A stretch of DNA of 64,000 bases from Rhizobium sp. (GCA_003527225.1 DPXQ01000065.1:1-64000), one strand, 5' to 3'. Numbered from the stretch's first letter, positions 51,116 through 60,854 are shown. Notes: generated by a model from the sequence alone, not told the origin. Program-made: numbers and translations.

Positions 51116-53509
51116 ATGTCCGCAGCTCCGCAATCCATCGCATGGTTCGAAACACTTGGCCGCCACGACGTCGGCCGCGTCGGCGGCAAGAATGCTTCTC
51201 TCGGCGAAATGGTGCAAACCCTTTCGTCAAAAGGCATCAGCGTTCCTCCTGGCTTCGCCACGACGGCTGACGCCTACTGGAACTACATCGACGCCAACAA
51301 GCTGAAAGACCGCATGACGGCGATGCTGGCCGAATGGGACGCCGGCAAGGCAACCTTGCCCGAGACGGGCCAAGCGATCCGCAACATCTTTCTGCGCGGC
51401 GACTGGCCCGCTGAGACCGAGAAGGCGATCGTCGAGGCCTATCGTGAATTGTCCAAGCGGGCGGGTGTCCCGGAAGTGGAAGTCGCCGTGCGTTCGAGCG
51501 CGACGGCCGAAGATCTGCCGGATGCAAGTTTTGCCGGACAGCAAGAAACCTTCCTGAACATCAAGGGCGAGGCCGCCCTGATCAACGCCTGCCGCCGTTG
51601 CTATGCATCGCTCTTCACCGACAGAGCAATCAGCTATCGCAAGACCAAGGGCTTCGACCATATGAAGGTAGCCCTTTCGATCGGCGTACAGCAGATGGTT
51701 CGGTCCGATCTCGGCGGATCCGGCGTCATGTTCTCGATCGACACCGAAACCGGCTTCGACAAGGTGGTCATCATCAATGCCGCCTGGGGGCTCGGCGAAA
51801 ATGTCGTCCAAGGCACCGTCGATCCGGATGAATACCAGGTCTTCAAGCCGCTTCTCGACAAGCCTGCGCTGTCTCCCATTGTCGAGAAGAAGCGTGGCGG
51901 CAAGGACATCAAGATGATTTACGGAACCGGGGAGACGCCTACCCGCAACGTCCCCACTTCCAAGGCGGAGCGCGCAGCCTATGTCCTCAGCGACCCGGAA
52001 ATCGTCACGCTCGCCAAATGGGCGACCACCATTGAGGCCCATTATGGCTACCCGATGGACATGGAATGGGCGCGTGATGGCAACACCGGCGAGATGTATA
52101 TCGTGCAGGCCCGCCCGGAAACGGTTCAGGCCCAACGCGATACGGGCACCTTCAAGACCTATGCGATCCAGAACAAGGGAAAGACACTGGCAACCGGCCT
52201 TTCAATCGGCGATGCCGTGGCGACGGGCCGGATCTGCCTGATCGAAACCGCCAAGGACATCGCCAAGTTTATCGACGGGTCGATTCTCGTGACCCAGACG
52301 ACCGATCCAGACTGGGTGCCTATCATGAAGCGCGCTGCAGCCATCGTCACCGATCACGGCGGGCGCACCTCCCACGCCGCCATCGTCAGTCGCGAACTGG
52401 GCCTGCCCGCCGTCGTCGGTACCGGCAATGCCACGGAAATTCTCCACACTGGCCAGGATGTCACCATTTCCTGCGCCGAGGGCGACGAAGGTTTCATCTA
52501 CGAAGGTATCGCCGAGTTTTCGGTTGAGGATGTCGACGTTACCAACCTCCCGGAAACAAGCACCCAGGTGATGCTCAACCTTGCCAATCCCGGCTCGGCC
52601 TTCCGTTGGTGGCGGCTGCCTGCCGACGGTATCGGCCTCGCGCGGATGGAGTTCGTCGTCAGCAACGCCATCCGCGTCCATCCCATGGCGCTCGTGCATT
52701 TCGATAGTCTCAAAGATGAGGCGGCAAAGGCCGAAATTGCCGCATTGACCGTCGGTTACGACAGCAAGCCCGACTATTTCGTCGACAAACTGTCTCTCGG
52801 TCTCGCCCGTCTGGCCGCAGCCGTCTATCCCAAGCCGGTGATCATCCGGATGAGCGATTTCAAGACCAACGAATATGCGGGCCTTGTGGGCGGCGCCGAG
52901 TTCGAACCAAACGAAGAGAATCCGATGATCGGGTTCCGCGGCGCCTCGCGATACTATTCGCCCCGCTACCGCGAGGGCTTCGCACTCGAATGCAAGGCGA
53001 TCAAACGCTTGCGCGATGAGATGGGTTTCACCAATGTCGTGGTGATGATCCCCTTCTGCCGTTCGGTCGGGGAGGCTGACAAGGTCCTCGACGTCATGGC
53101 CGAAAATGGCCTCAAGCGCGGCGAAAACGGCCTTCAGGTCTATGTAATGTGCGAAATCCCGTCCAACGTCATCCTCGCAGCAAAGTTCGCTGATCGCTTC
53201 GATGGCTTTTCCATCGGCTCAAACGATCTGACGCAATTGACCCTCGGCGTTGACCGCGACTCCGGAGAACTGGCCGATCTCTTCGACGAACAGGACGAAG
53301 CGGTGAAATGGATGATCGAGAAGGTCATTACCGAGGCGAGGAAGGCGGGCGCGAAGATCGGTCTTTGCGGCCAGGCGCCAAGCGACCATCCGGATTTCGC
53401 CGATTTCCTGGTCCGATGCGGCATCAACTCGATGTCCGTCAGCCCTGACAGCTTCATCGCCGTCAAGCGCAAGGTCGCGGAAACGGAAGCGGCACTCAAG
53501 GGCAAGTGA
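51116..53509 (+). CDS. ppsA: Phosphoenolpyruvate synthase
   Basis: A 797-residue gluconeogenic enzyme making PEP from pyruvate, ATP and water, with AMP and phosphate released. The N-terminal ATP-binding half has GGKNASLGEM and RSSATAEDLPDASFAGQQETFLN. The phosphohistidine is H420 in TDHGGRTSHAAIVSRELG. The C-terminal PEP/pyruvate barrel ends with GLCGQAPSDHPDFA, which carries the catalytic cysteine. The ATG at 51116 is set by GGGAGG. It opens a sugar-related block with the ABC importer. Confidence 0.95.
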   Translation: MSAAPQSIAWFETLGRHDVGRVGGKNASLGEMVQTLSSKGISVPPGFATTADAYWNYIDANKLKDRMTAMLAEWDAGKATLPETGQAIRNIFLRGDWPAETEKAIVEAYRELSKRAGVPEVEVAVRSSATAEDLPDASFAGQQETFLNIKGEAALINACRRCYASLFTDRAISYRKTKGFDHMKVALSIGVQQMVRSDLGGSGVMFSIDTETGFDKVVIINAAWGLGENVVQGTVDPDEYQVFKPLLDKPALSPIVEKKRGGKDIKMIYGTGETPTRNVPTSKAERAAYVLSDPEIVTLAKWATTIEAHYGYPMDMEWARDGNTGEMYIVQARPETVQAQRDTGTFKTYAIQNKGKTLATGLSIGDAVATGRICLIETAKDIAKFIDGSILVTQTTDPDWVPIMKRAAAIVTDHGGRTSHAAIVSRELGLPAVVGTGNATEILHTGQDVTISCAEGDEGFIYEGIAEFSVEDVDVTNLPETSTQVMLNLANPGSAFRWWRLPADGIGLARMEFVVSNAIRVHPMALVHFDSLKDEAAKAEIAALTVGYDSKPDYFVDKLSLGLARLAAAVYPKPVIIRMSDFKTNEYAGLVGGAEFEPNEENPMIGFRGASRYYSPRYREGFALECKAIKRLRDEMGFTNVVVMIPFCRSVGEADKVLDVMAENGLKRGENGLQVYVMCEIPSNVILAAKFADRFDGFSIGSNDLTQLTLGVDRDSGELADLFDEQDEAVKWMIEKVITEARKAGAKIGLCGQAPSDHPDFADFLVRCGINSMSVSPDSFIAVKRKVAETEAALKGK

Positions 53510-53538
53510 TCCCGGCTGAGTGAAGATTGTCGTCTGGC

Positions 53539-53552
53539 TTGATCCTCGTCAA
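53539..53552. promoter_or_regulatory. FNR/FixK-like box upstream of the sugar ABC operon
   Basis: TTGATCCTCGTCAA at 53539-53552 has the same TTGAT-N4-GTCAA form as the box before ppsA. It is 160 nt before the binding-protein gene, in an AT-rich gap of about 200 bases. One such box could be chance; two of the same form around ppsA are more telling. Confidence 0.4.
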
Positions 53553-53712
53553 ATGGATTTCGGAAATTTACCTTAATCTTGAATTTGTTCAGGCTCCGGA
53601 CATGAAGAGCAGAATGAACTGTTACTGATATAATACCGATGTGATATTAGAATTTCAGTAAGAAATATCCGTGCCTACGCATGCAACTCAACGAGAGCTT
53701 AGGGAGGATACC

Positions 53713-54960
53713 ATGCTTTCTGTAAAATCGCTTATGGCGGCAGCAGCCGTTTCCGTTTTCATGTTACCGGCGACCAGCTTTGCTGGAGGCACCGTCGAGG
53801 TCCTCCACTGGTGGACCTCGGGCGGCGAGGCGAAAGCCGTCGGGACTTTGAAAGACGCATTTGAAAAACAGGGTGGCACCTGGGAAGATTCTCCGATCGC
53901 CGGCGGCGGCGGTGACGCGGCGATGACTGCCCTTCGAGCCCGCGTCATGGCCGGAAATCCGCCGGCAGCTGTACAGCTCAAGGGCCCGGGCATCCAGGAA
54001 TGGGCCGATCAAGGCAGCCTTGCAGACGTCGAGGACGTCGCCAAGGCAGAGAATTGGGACGCCGTTCTGCCGCCGTCCTTGGCCAGCATCATGAAATATC
54101 AAGACAAGTATGTTGCTGCCCCGGTGAACGTCCACCGCATCGACTGGATGTGGATCAATCCCGCTGTTCTCGCCAAGGTCGGCGCCGAAGTGCCAAAAAC
54201 CTGGGACGAGTTCAATGCGGTGGCCGACAAGTTGAAGGCGGCCGGCATTACCCCGCTCGCGCATGGTGGCCAGCCTTGGCAGGATGCAACGGTCTTCGAA
54301 ACGATAGTACTGAGCGAAGGCGCCGACTTCTATCGTAAGGCGTTGATCGAACTTGATCAGGAAGCACTCACCGGCGAAACCATGGTCAAGGTCTTCGATC
54401 AGTTGCGCAAGCTGCGCGGCTATGTCGATCCCGGCTTCTCCGGCCGCGACTGGAACCTTGCAACAGCTATGGTGATGAACGGCGAGGCCGGCTTCCAGAT
54501 CATGGGTGACTGGGCCAAGGGCGAGTTCCTGGCCGCGGGTAAGGTACCGGGCAAGGACTTTATTTGCGCCCCGACGCCCGGCAACGGTTATAGCTTCAAT
54601 ACCGACAGCTTCGCCTTCTTCAAGGTCGCAGGCGAAGACCGCATCGAGGGCCAGAAGGTTCTGGCGAGCCTCATCATGTCGCCCGAGTTCCAGGAAACGT
54701 TCAACCTGGCCAAGGGCTCCATTCCGGCCCGCACCGACATCAAGCTGGACAAGTTCGATAGCTGCGCCCTCAAGTCCTATGAGGACATGACCGCAGCCGT
54801 GAAGAACAACACCTTCGTCCCGTCCATGGCCCACGAAATGGCGGTTCCGCGCACCGTGCGTGGCGAATTCCTCGATGTCATCACGAACTTCTTCAACTCG
54901 GACATGAGCTCTGCCGATGCCGCCAAGGCAATGGGCGAAGCCGTGAAGCGCGCACAGTAA
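53713..54960 (+). CDS. Sugar ABC transporter substrate-binding protein (CUT1, glucose/mannose-like)
   Basis: A 415-residue periplasmic binding protein with a cleavable signal ending near ATSFAGG (residue 25). The motif VEVLHWWTSGGEAKA at the mature start and the WAGQPWQD-like HGGQPWQDATVFE in the hinge match the glucose/mannose binding proteins of CUT1 importers. The ATG at 53713 has a strong AGGGAGG ribosome site. It is the first gene of a four-gene operon. The exact sugar is inferred from family resemblance. Confidence 0.88.
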   Translation: MLSVKSLMAAAAVSVFMLPATSFAGGTVEVLHWWTSGGEAKAVGTLKDAFEKQGGTWEDSPIAGGGGDAAMTALRARVMAGNPPAAVQLKGPGIQEWADQGSLADVEDVAKAENWDAVLPPSLASIMKYQDKYVAAPVNVHRIDWMWINPAVLAKVGAEVPKTWDEFNAVADKLKAAGITPLAHGGQPWQDATVFETIVLSEGADFYRKALIELDQEALTGETMVKVFDQLRKLRGYVDPGFSGRDWNLATAMVMNGEAGFQIMGDWAKGEFLAAGKVPGKDFICAPTPGNGYSFNTDSFAFFKVAGEDRIEGQKVLASLIMSPEFQETFNLAKGSIPARTDIKLDKFDSCALKSYEDMTAAVKNNTFVPSMAHEMAVPRTVRGEFLDVITNFFNSDMSSADAAKAMGEAVKRAQ

Positions 54961-55076
54961 GAACGCTGAATGAAGAAGGTCGGGGCTTGCGTACAACGTG
55001 AGCCCCGACACGTTGCATGACGCATCCAGAACAAATACGTTCATGCAAGGTGGATGGCGCAGGGGGAACCGGGCCA

Positions 55077-55979
55077 ATGGCGAAACTCACCAACAAACGC
55101 ATCGCGTTTGACCGTTTCCTGGAGCGTTGGCTACCGCAAATCGTGGTTTCGCCGCTCTTTGCTGCAAGCCTCGTGTTCGTTTATGGTTTCATCGCCTGGA
55201 CGGCATACATATCTTTCACGAAATCCGGCGTGATGCCGAACTATACCTTGGCCGGCTTCACGCAATACGTGCGATTGTGGAACACACCGCGCTGGTACGT
55301 GGCGATCGAAAACCTGTTCATCTTCACCAGCCTATTCATTGCCGGATGCATGGCGATTGGTCTGTTTCTGGCAATCCTGCTCGATCAGCGCATCCGGGCA
55401 GAGGGGGTGATCCGGACAATCTACCTATATCCGATGGCGCTGTCCTTCATCGTGACAGGCACGGCCTGGAAATGGATCCTCAATCCGACCCTTGGCGTCG
55501 AGAAAATCATCCAGGACCTAGGCTTTCCCAATTTCAGTTTCGACTGGCTGGTCAATCCGGATATGGCAATCTACACAATTGTCATCGCGGGCGTCTGGCA
55601 GTCGTCCGGCTATGTCATGGCCCTATTCCTCGCAGGCTTGCGATCGGTAGATGACGAGATTCTCAAAGCCGCAGCAATCGACGGGGCGGGACCGGTGCGC
55701 ACCTATACGAGCATTATCCTGCCGATTATCAGGCCGGTATTCTTCTCATCGATCATCATTCTCTCGCATCTGGCGATCAAGAGTTTCGATTTGGTCATGG
55801 CGCTTACCAGCGGCGGCCCCGGCTACGCCACCGACATGCCAGCAACATTCATGTATTCCTTCGCCTTTCAACGCAGCGAACTCGGCACCGCGGCGGCCAG
55901 CGCAGTAATGATGCTTGTCACCGTAACGGCGATCATCATTCCCTATCTCTATTCGGAACTGCACAGGAGTGCGAAATGA
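55077..55979 (+). CDS. Sugar ABC transporter permease (first)
   Basis: A 300-residue MalF-like inner membrane subunit with six helices and the cytoplasmic coupling loop EILKAAAIDGAGPVRTYTSIILPIIRP, the EAA motif. The Met at 55077 follows GGGGGA; the upstream frame is not family-like. Its stop overlaps the next permease start by four bases (ATGA), so translation is coupled. Confidence 0.93.
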   Translation: MAKLTNKRIAFDRFLERWLPQIVVSPLFAASLVFVYGFIAWTAYISFTKSGVMPNYTLAGFTQYVRLWNTPRWYVAIENLFIFTSLFIAGCMAIGLFLAILLDQRIRAEGVIRTIYLYPMALSFIVTGTAWKWILNPTLGVEKIIQDLGFPNFSFDWLVNPDMAIYTIVIAGVWQSSGYVMALFLAGLRSVDDEILKAAAIDGAGPVRTYTSIILPIIRPVFFSSIIILSHLAIKSFDLVMALTSGGPGYATDMPATFMYSFAFQRSELGTAAASAVMMLVTVTAIIIPYLYSELHRSAK

Positions 55980-56869
55980 GCCCGGCGCGAGATCAGGGGA
56001 TAGTCCGCAGTAAAGGCTTCGGGCAGGCGATCCTGCGGTTCATTCTGTTCACTGTGCTAGGCTTGTTCTGCCTCTACTATCTGACGCCGCTCTTCGTGAT
56101 GATCTCCACCTCGCTCAAATCACTGGAGGAGATCCACACCAGCTCGCTCATCAGCCTGCCGAAGGACGTGACCTTCGATGCCTGGTCGAAGGCCTGGAGT
56201 TCCGCCTGCGTCGGCGTGCGCTGCACCGGGCTCCAGCCCTATGTCATGAATTCTGTGATGATGGTCATTCCGGCCGTCTTCATTTCCACGCTTCTGGGCG
56301 CTGTTAATGGCTACGCGCTCACCAAATGGCGCTTCCGCGGCGCCGACATCATTTTCGGCCTCATCCTCTTCGGCGCCTTCATACCGTTTCAGGTCGTGCT
56401 CTTGCCGATGGCGCGGATGCTCGGCTATTTCGGTCTGGCGGGAAGCGTCTACGGCCTCATTCTGGTGCATACCGTCTACGGCCTTGCCTTCACGACCTTG
56501 TTCTTCCGGAATTTCTTCGTCGGCGTCTCTGACGGCATCGTGCAGGCCGCCAAGATCGACGGCGCGGGCTTCTTCTCGATCTTTTTCAGCATCATGTTGC
56601 CGATGGCACCGCCGACCATCGTCGTTGCCGTCATCTGGCAGTTTACGCAAATCTGGAATGACTTCCTGTTCGGCGTCGCCTTCACGGTAGGAGACAGCAA
56701 TCCCGTCACCGTTGCGCTCAACAATATCGTCGCGTCCAGTACCGGTGTGAAGGAATACAACGTCGATATGGCCGCGGCGATCATCGCGGCCTTGCCGACA
56801 CTGTTGGTCTACATCGTGGCTGGCAAATACTTCGTTCGTGGGCTGGCGGCCGGCGCCGTGAAAGGTTGA
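55976..56869 (+). CDS. Sugar ABC transporter permease (second)
   Basis: A 297-residue MalG-like subunit. It pairs with the first permease to form the membrane channel. The EAA loop is [28 protein letters not shown]. The start overlaps the previous stop and the ATPase gene follows after 4 nt. The N-terminus ([34 protein letters not shown]) holds the first helix. Confidence 0.93.
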   Translation: MSPARDQGIVRSKGFGQAILRFILFTVLGLFCLYYLTPLFVMISTSLKSLEEIHTSSLISLPKDVTFDAWSKAWSSACVGVRCTGLQPYVMNSVMMVIPAVFISTLLGAVNGYALTKWRFRGADIIFGLILFGAFIPFQVVLLPMARMLGYFGLAGSVYGLILVHTVYGLAFTTLFFRNFFVGVSDGIVQAAKIDGAGFFSIFFSIMLPMAPPTIVVAVIWQFTQIWNDFLFGVAFTVGDSNPVTVALNNIVASSTGVKEYNVDMAAAIIAALPTLLVYIVAGKYFVRGLAAGAVKG

Positions 56870-56873
56870 TGAA

Positions 56874-57983
56874 ATGGCTGGAGTGGAACTGCGAAACGTC
56901 TGGAAGAAATTCGGCACCAGTGAGGTGATCAAGGGTGTGAACGTCGATATCGAGGACGGCGAGTTCGTGGTGCTTGTCGGCCCCTCGGGCTGCGGCAAGT
57001 CAACGCTTCTGAACCTGATAGCCGGACTTGAGACACTGACCAGCGGGGACATACGGATCGGCAACAATCTGGTGAACGATGTACCTCCGAAGGATCGCAA
57101 CATCGCCATGGTGTTTCAGTCCTACGCTCTTTATCCGACCAAGACGGTCCGGGAAAACATCACCTTCGGCATGCAGACACGGGGTATTGCGCAGGATGTG
57201 CAGCAGCGCGCCGTCAGCGAGGTGTCACAACTCCTGCACATTGAACAGTTGCTCGACCGAAAGCCTGGCCAACTCTCAGGCGGCCAGCGCCAGCGCGTTG
57301 CCATGGGCCGCGCTCTTGTCCGCCATCCCGATGTCTTCCTCTTCGATGAACCGCTGTCGAATCTCGATGCGAAACTGCGTATCGAGATGCGCACCGAGGT
57401 CAAGAAGCTGCACCTGCGACTTGGTAAGACCATCATCTATGTTACCCATGACCAGATCGAGGCCATGACGCTCGCCTCGCGGATCGCAGTCATGGACAAT
57501 GGGCATATCCGCCAGTTCGGCTCCCCGGAGGAAATCTACGAAAACCCGGTCGATCTCTTTGTCGCGGGCTTCATGGGCTCGCCGTCGATGAACATCATCA
57601 AGGGACGCGTCATCAAGGATGGCGGCTACATGATCGAGGTCAGCGACGAGGAGGGAACCGTTCGGTTTCCACTTTCCGAACTGCAATCACAAAAGGTTGC
57701 CGGTCGCGAAGGCGATGAGATCTATCTCGGCATGAGGCCGGAAACGATCGCCCACAAGGGCGCACATGATGCGCCGGAAAAGGACGTCTTCGTTTTCGAG
57801 CGAAATGTCGACGTGGTCGAGCCTACCGGCCCGGACACGATGCTGGTATTCACGCTTGGCGGCATTGAAGCGATTGCCCGTGTCAGACCCGAAGAGAAGG
57901 TTAAGCCCGGCGAGACCTTTGAGTTTGCCGTCAATATGGGCAAGGCAAAGCTGTTCGACGGCAAGACCGGCACCCGCCTGTGA
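56874..57983 (+). CDS. Sugar ABC transporter ATPase (MalK/UgpC-like)
   Basis: A 369-residue ATP-hydrolysing subunit. Walker A is GPSGCGKST, the signature is [12 protein letters not shown] and Walker B is [14 protein letters not shown]-terminal regulatory OB-type domain (about 240-369) is as in MalK. In the Q-loop region the sequence is YPTKTV, where MalK-type proteins usually have YPHMTV. It closes the operon and converges on the sugar kinase gene. Confidence 0.95.
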   Translation: MAGVELRNVWKKFGTSEVIKGVNVDIEDGEFVVLVGPSGCGKSTLLNLIAGLETLTSGDIRIGNNLVNDVPPKDRNIAMVFQSYALYPTKTVRENITFGMQTRGIAQDVQQRAVSEVSQLLHIEQLLDRKPGQLSGGQRQRVAMGRALVRHPDVFLFDEPLSNLDAKLRIEMRTEVKKLHLRLGKTIIYVTHDQIEAMTLASRIAVMDNGHIRQFGSPEEIYENPVDLFVAGFMGSPSMNIIKGRVIKDGGYMIEVSDEEGTVRFPLSELQSQKVAGREGDEIYLGMRPETIAHKGAHDAPEKDVFVFERNVDVVEPTGPDTMLVFTLGGIEAIARVRPEEKVKPGETFEFAVNMGKAKLFDGKTGTRL

Positions 57984-58029
57984 CGCCTGGGAACGGTCGA
58001 CCGGCAACGACCGGCCCGACATTCATGGA

Positions 58030-58953
58030 TCAACCGCGATTGGCGGCATAGAGATCCATCACATCCTTGCGGTGGCAGAGTTCGGTTCCGGGCGTCATGA
58101 CCGCGGCAGCGCCTGCGGCAAGCCCGAACCGAAAGGCCTCCCCAACGTCATGGCCTTCCGCCAGCGACCATGTCATGGCGGCAACGAAGCTGTCGCCGGC
58201 GCCGACCGCCGACTGCACCGGGACCTCTATTGCAGGAACCCGCAACACCCCGTCAGCACTTGCCAGGAGTGCCCCATCAATGCCGAGCGTGACGGTCACA
58301 TACTGGGCTGCACCGCTCCTGACGATCTCGAGCGCCGCCTCGCCGGCAATATCCTGCGTGAGAGGTCGGCCTATGTAGCTCTCCAATTCGCCAATGCTCG
58401 GTTTGACCAGGAACACACGTGCCTTGGAGAGCGTGACCTGCAGGGCTTCTCCCGACGTATCGAGAATGAAACGGGCATTCTTTGATGCCGCGATATCCGC
58501 CATCCGCGCATAGGTATCGGCGGAAACGCCGCGCGGCAGACTCCCGCTCGCGACGAAATAGTCCGCATCGCTCTTCTCGAGGAAGTCGAAGACCGGCCTG
58601 ACTTCGGCCTCGGTGACCAGCGGCCCTTCCGGGACAAAGCGGTACTCGAATCCGGTCGAAACCTCATGAACCATGTAGGCGATGCGCACCGGGTCGCTGA
58701 TCTTCACCGGATAATGACGTATGGAGGTTCGGTTGAGCATGCATTCGAGGAGATCGCCAGTCGCTCCACCGGAGAGATAAACGAGCTCGCATTGCCCCCC
58801 AAGCTCCGCGATGACGCGGGCGACATTAATACCGCCGCCGCCGGGAAACTGTTGCTGGTGTTGCGTTCTGGTCTTGTGGGTGTGCCGGACCTGTTCCGCA
58901 TCGCTTGCAATGTCGATGGCCGGATTGAGTGCGATCGAAAGAATTTTTGCCAT
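58030..58953 (-). CDS. PfkB family sugar kinase (1-phosphofructokinase / 6-phosphofructokinase 2-like)
   Basis: A 307-residue PfkB kinase. It opens LSIALNPAIDI, the usual start of 1-phosphofructokinase and tagatose-6-phosphate kinase. The first signature is GGGGINVARVIAELGG and the second VGAGDSFVAAMTW, with the catalytic aspartate. It phosphorylates a sugar phosphate with ATP. It faces the sugar importer from the opposite strand with a 46-nt gap, so it probably handles the imported sugar. Which sugar is not decided. Confidence 0.87.
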   Translation of the reverse strand: MAKILSIALNPAIDIASDAEQVRHTHKTRTQHQQQFPGGGGINVARVIAELGGQCELVYLSGGATGDLLECMLNRTSIRHYPVKISDPVRIAYMVHEVSTGFEYRFVPEGPLVTEAEVRPVFDFLEKSDADYFVASGSLPRGVSADTYARMADIAASKNARFILDTSGEALQVTLSKARVFLVKPSIGELESYIGRPLTQDIAGEAALEIVRSGAAQYVTVTLGIDGALLASADGVLRVPAIEVPVQSAVGAGDSFVAAMTWSLAEGHDVGEAFRFGLAAGAAAVMTPGTELCHRKDVMDLYAANRG

Positions 58954-59284
58954 GCCCGTAACTAACGCCCCAATATGACAAACCCAAGAAGATTATTACA
59001 CACGCCCGCTTGAAATCCCTACTGCCGGAACGACACCTATTCTCTAGCCTTTGCGGTCCATTGACGCTACTGCCAACACTTCGAATTCGCGCGGGTGCTA
59101 TGCGCGGGGAAGCCGCAGGTTATTGCGGCTCGTCGCGCTTCTATATTCGCGGAGCGCTCATAATCCGACTTTCTCAAGGCTGGCTCCGATCCCCATGGAA
59201 ATCTATTTCTCGACAAGGGTCCTTGTGCCGGAAAGAGCAAAACTTCGGCGATCTACTCGCTATCTTCCCCAGTCCTAGACCGCG
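58954..59284. other. 331-nt intergenic region before the response regulator gene
   Basis: No gene of convincing character. Short open frames here lack family features and a credible ribosome site. I see no hairpin with a T-run or repeat that would mark a regulatory element. Confidence 0.5.
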
Positions 59285-59665
59285 TCAGGCTCTGGCGTGA
59301 AAGGACATTCCCCGCCGATCACCGATCAACGACTTCAGCACCTGCAAATAGTCTGCAGGCTTCGGGGAACACAGGGCCGGCGGTACGCCAGTGGCGGCGA
59401 TCTCCGCGGTGGGAGATCCGGAAACGACCCTATATGGAATGCCTTCCTCGCGCAGCCGCTCGATAAGTCGCGTTACCGTTCCGTCGCGCACATGGAAGTC
59501 GAGTATAGCCGCGGAGATCTCGCTGATCTCCAGGATTTCGAGGGCGTCCTTCACGGTCTCGGCCGCCATGACGTGGACGCCGGCCTTCGCGACGCTGTCT
59601 GCCGCGTCCATGGCGACGAACACGTCGTCCTCCACGATCAATATGGTGTCAGGGTGCTGTCCCAT
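59285..59665 (-). CDS. Single-domain response regulator (receiver only)
   Basis: A 126-residue receiver domain with no output domain. The acidic pair is in LIVEDDVFVA, the phosphoacceptor D is in AAILDFHVRDG, and the conserved Ser (VVSGS) and Lys (SPKPAD) follow. It has a good AAGGAG ribosome site and a candidate EcfG-type promoter. In alphaproteobacteria such proteins often relay or sink phosphate in stress signalling or chemotaxis, by interacting with a histidine kinase. Confidence 0.88.
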   Translation of the reverse strand: MGQHPDTILIVEDDVFVAMDAADSVAKAGVHVMAAETVKDALEILEISEISAAILDFHVRDGTVTRLIERLREEGIPYRVVSGSPTAEIAATGVPPALCSPKPADYLQVLKSLIGDRRGMSFHARA

Positions 59666-59687
59666 TGTCTTCTCCTTTGCAGCCTCA

Positions 59688-59712
59688 AACGCAGCAAAGG
59701 AGCCTTTGTTCA
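59688..59712 (-). promoter_or_regulatory. EcfG-type promoter candidate for the response regulator
   Basis: On the minus strand TGAAC (59712-59708), 16 bases, then CGTT (59691-59688). This differs from GGAAC-N16/17-CGTT in one base of the -35. It is about 23 nt upstream of the start codon, which is a very short leader. Confidence 0.4.
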
Positions 59713-59850
59713 GTTTTTCGAAATATACGATGGGAATATGGTAAACAAAATCTGACCCGGAGTGGGAAACTGCCGCGCCCGCAGATGATCGCAGGTGCTA
59801 TCCCACATCCTTTCGATTGGCAGCGTGTTGGATTTCCTGCATCGAGCCTG

Positions 59851-59876
59851 GGAACTTCCCGGACATGAAGCGCGTT
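59851..59876 (+). promoter_or_regulatory. EcfG-type promoter for the 127-residue stress protein
   Basis: GGAAC (59851-59855), 17 bases, CGTT (59873-59876): an exact match to the consensus of the general stress sigma factor of alphaproteobacteria. It is 31 nt before the ATG at 59908. Confidence 0.65.
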
Positions 59877-59907
59877 CTAGAGTGACGCAACAGACCGGAG
59901 AAAGACG

Positions 59908-60291
59908 ATGCAACTGATCGGCACGCAAGTTCATGAAGAGATGGGTGGAAAAGGGGGCTACACGGTGGAATTCGTGGGCGATGCCGGCGAAGTCGTATCC
60001 GTACGAATGCGGCAGTCCGAGAGCGGCAACCTCAACCGCATGAATGCCATTCAGAAGGCAAAAGTCTTGCTTCTTCAAGTCGGCTCTATTGCCGGCGACG
60101 AAGAAGGAGGCACCAGCGCAGCGAGTGCGAATGATACCCTGGATGCGACGCTCAGCGCACGCCGGGCCGGCGACGCAACCGAACTCGAAGAGCAACTCGA
60201 GGAAGGATTGGAGGACACTTTCCCGGCGAGTGATCCGGTGTCCGCGACCTACTCGTCGACTGCAGGATCCGGACACACGGCAAAACGTTGA
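59908..60291 (+). CDS. Small stress-type protein with C-terminal LEDTFPASDP motif
   Basis: A 127-residue soluble protein. The N-terminal 70 residues form a small beta-rich unit (VEFVGDAGEVVSVRM) ending in a helix. The C-terminal 35 residues hold LEEGLEDTFPASDPVSAT, a motif common in small stress-associated proteins of rhizobia. An EcfG-type promoter lies just upstream. I do not know its molecular role. Confidence 0.75.
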   Translation: MQLIGTQVHEEMGGKGGYTVEFVGDAGEVVSVRMRQSESGNLNRMNAIQKAKVLLLQVGSIAGDEEGGTSAASANDTLDATLSARRAGDATELEEQLEEGLEDTFPASDPVSATYSSTAGSGHTAKR

Positions 60292-60379
60292 CTGCCGCAA
60301 CTGGTGGCCGGAAGCGGGCCCTGCCGGCTCGTCTGCAAGGCGCCAGTTTGGGATCGTCGGCAAAAATCTTGTGAGCGAT

Positions 60380-60404
60380 CTGGGAGCCGCCCCCTGGCTC
60401 CCAG
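60380..60404. terminator. Terminator-like hairpin between convergent stress genes
   Basis: A 9-bp stem CTGGGAGCC/GGCTCCCAG (60380-60388 with 60396-60404) with a 7-nt loop, between the ends of the 127-residue gene and the DUF3008 gene. No T-run follows on either strand, so termination is only likely. Confidence 0.45.
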
Positions 60405-60493
60405 TTGTGAGATTGTGGGCGCATCGATCCGGAACGACTGATGGAACCCGCCACGGTTGCTATCGCCATGGCGCCGGCGGGGAACGCCCGAGT

Positions 60494-60685
60494 TCAGGCT
60501 TTGACGGATACGTGTTTCGGCTTACCTTTGCGCTTCGTTGAAGCCATGTCTTCGAGCTCCTTTTCGGTCATCGACTCTACCATCTCCTTCGATGCACCCT
60601 TGAGGTGGCCCTTCTTGGCTTCGCCGCGTTTGACTGCAAGCGCTGCGCCCGCGGCTTTCTGCTGTGCTTGTGATTTGGCTGGCAT
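60494..60685 (-). CDS. DUF3008 family small basic protein
   Basis: A 63-residue highly charged protein beginning MPAKSQAQQKAAGAALAVKRG, typical of DUF3008 proteins, which are widespread in rhizobia and often part of the general stress response. It contains many Lys and Glu residues and no membrane segment. Function is unknown; nucleic acid binding or osmoprotection have been suggested only from composition. A candidate EcfG promoter lies upstream on its strand. Confidence 0.85.
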   Translation of the reverse strand: MPAKSQAQQKAAGAALAVKRGEAKKGHLKGASKEMVESMTEKELEDMASTKRKGKPKHVSVKA

Positions 60686-60741
60686 GGTTTACCTCCTTGG
60701 TTTCGCTGACCTGCGACAGGCAGACGTCGATGATGCAGAAG

Positions 60742-60767
60742 CAACCGCGAAGACGGAAAAATGTTCC
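60742..60767 (-). promoter_or_regulatory. EcfG-type promoter candidate for the DUF3008 gene
   Basis: Reading the minus strand: GGAAC (60767-60763), 16 bases, then GGTT. The -35 is exact and the -10 differs only in the least conserved first base. It is about 60 nt upstream of the start at 60685. Confidence 0.5.
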
Positions 60768-60854
60768 TTCTCGATCGCCAGTGAAAAAACCGGTGACTGC
60801 ACGCTGCTGAAAGAGCATCATAGGTGGTGGGATCACGTGCCGCTTTCCGCACAA

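Noticed and set aside
59010..59300. 96-codon plus-strand frame before the response regulator
   Set aside because: No family features, no ribosome site, and it overlaps the response regulator end. Treated as non-coding.
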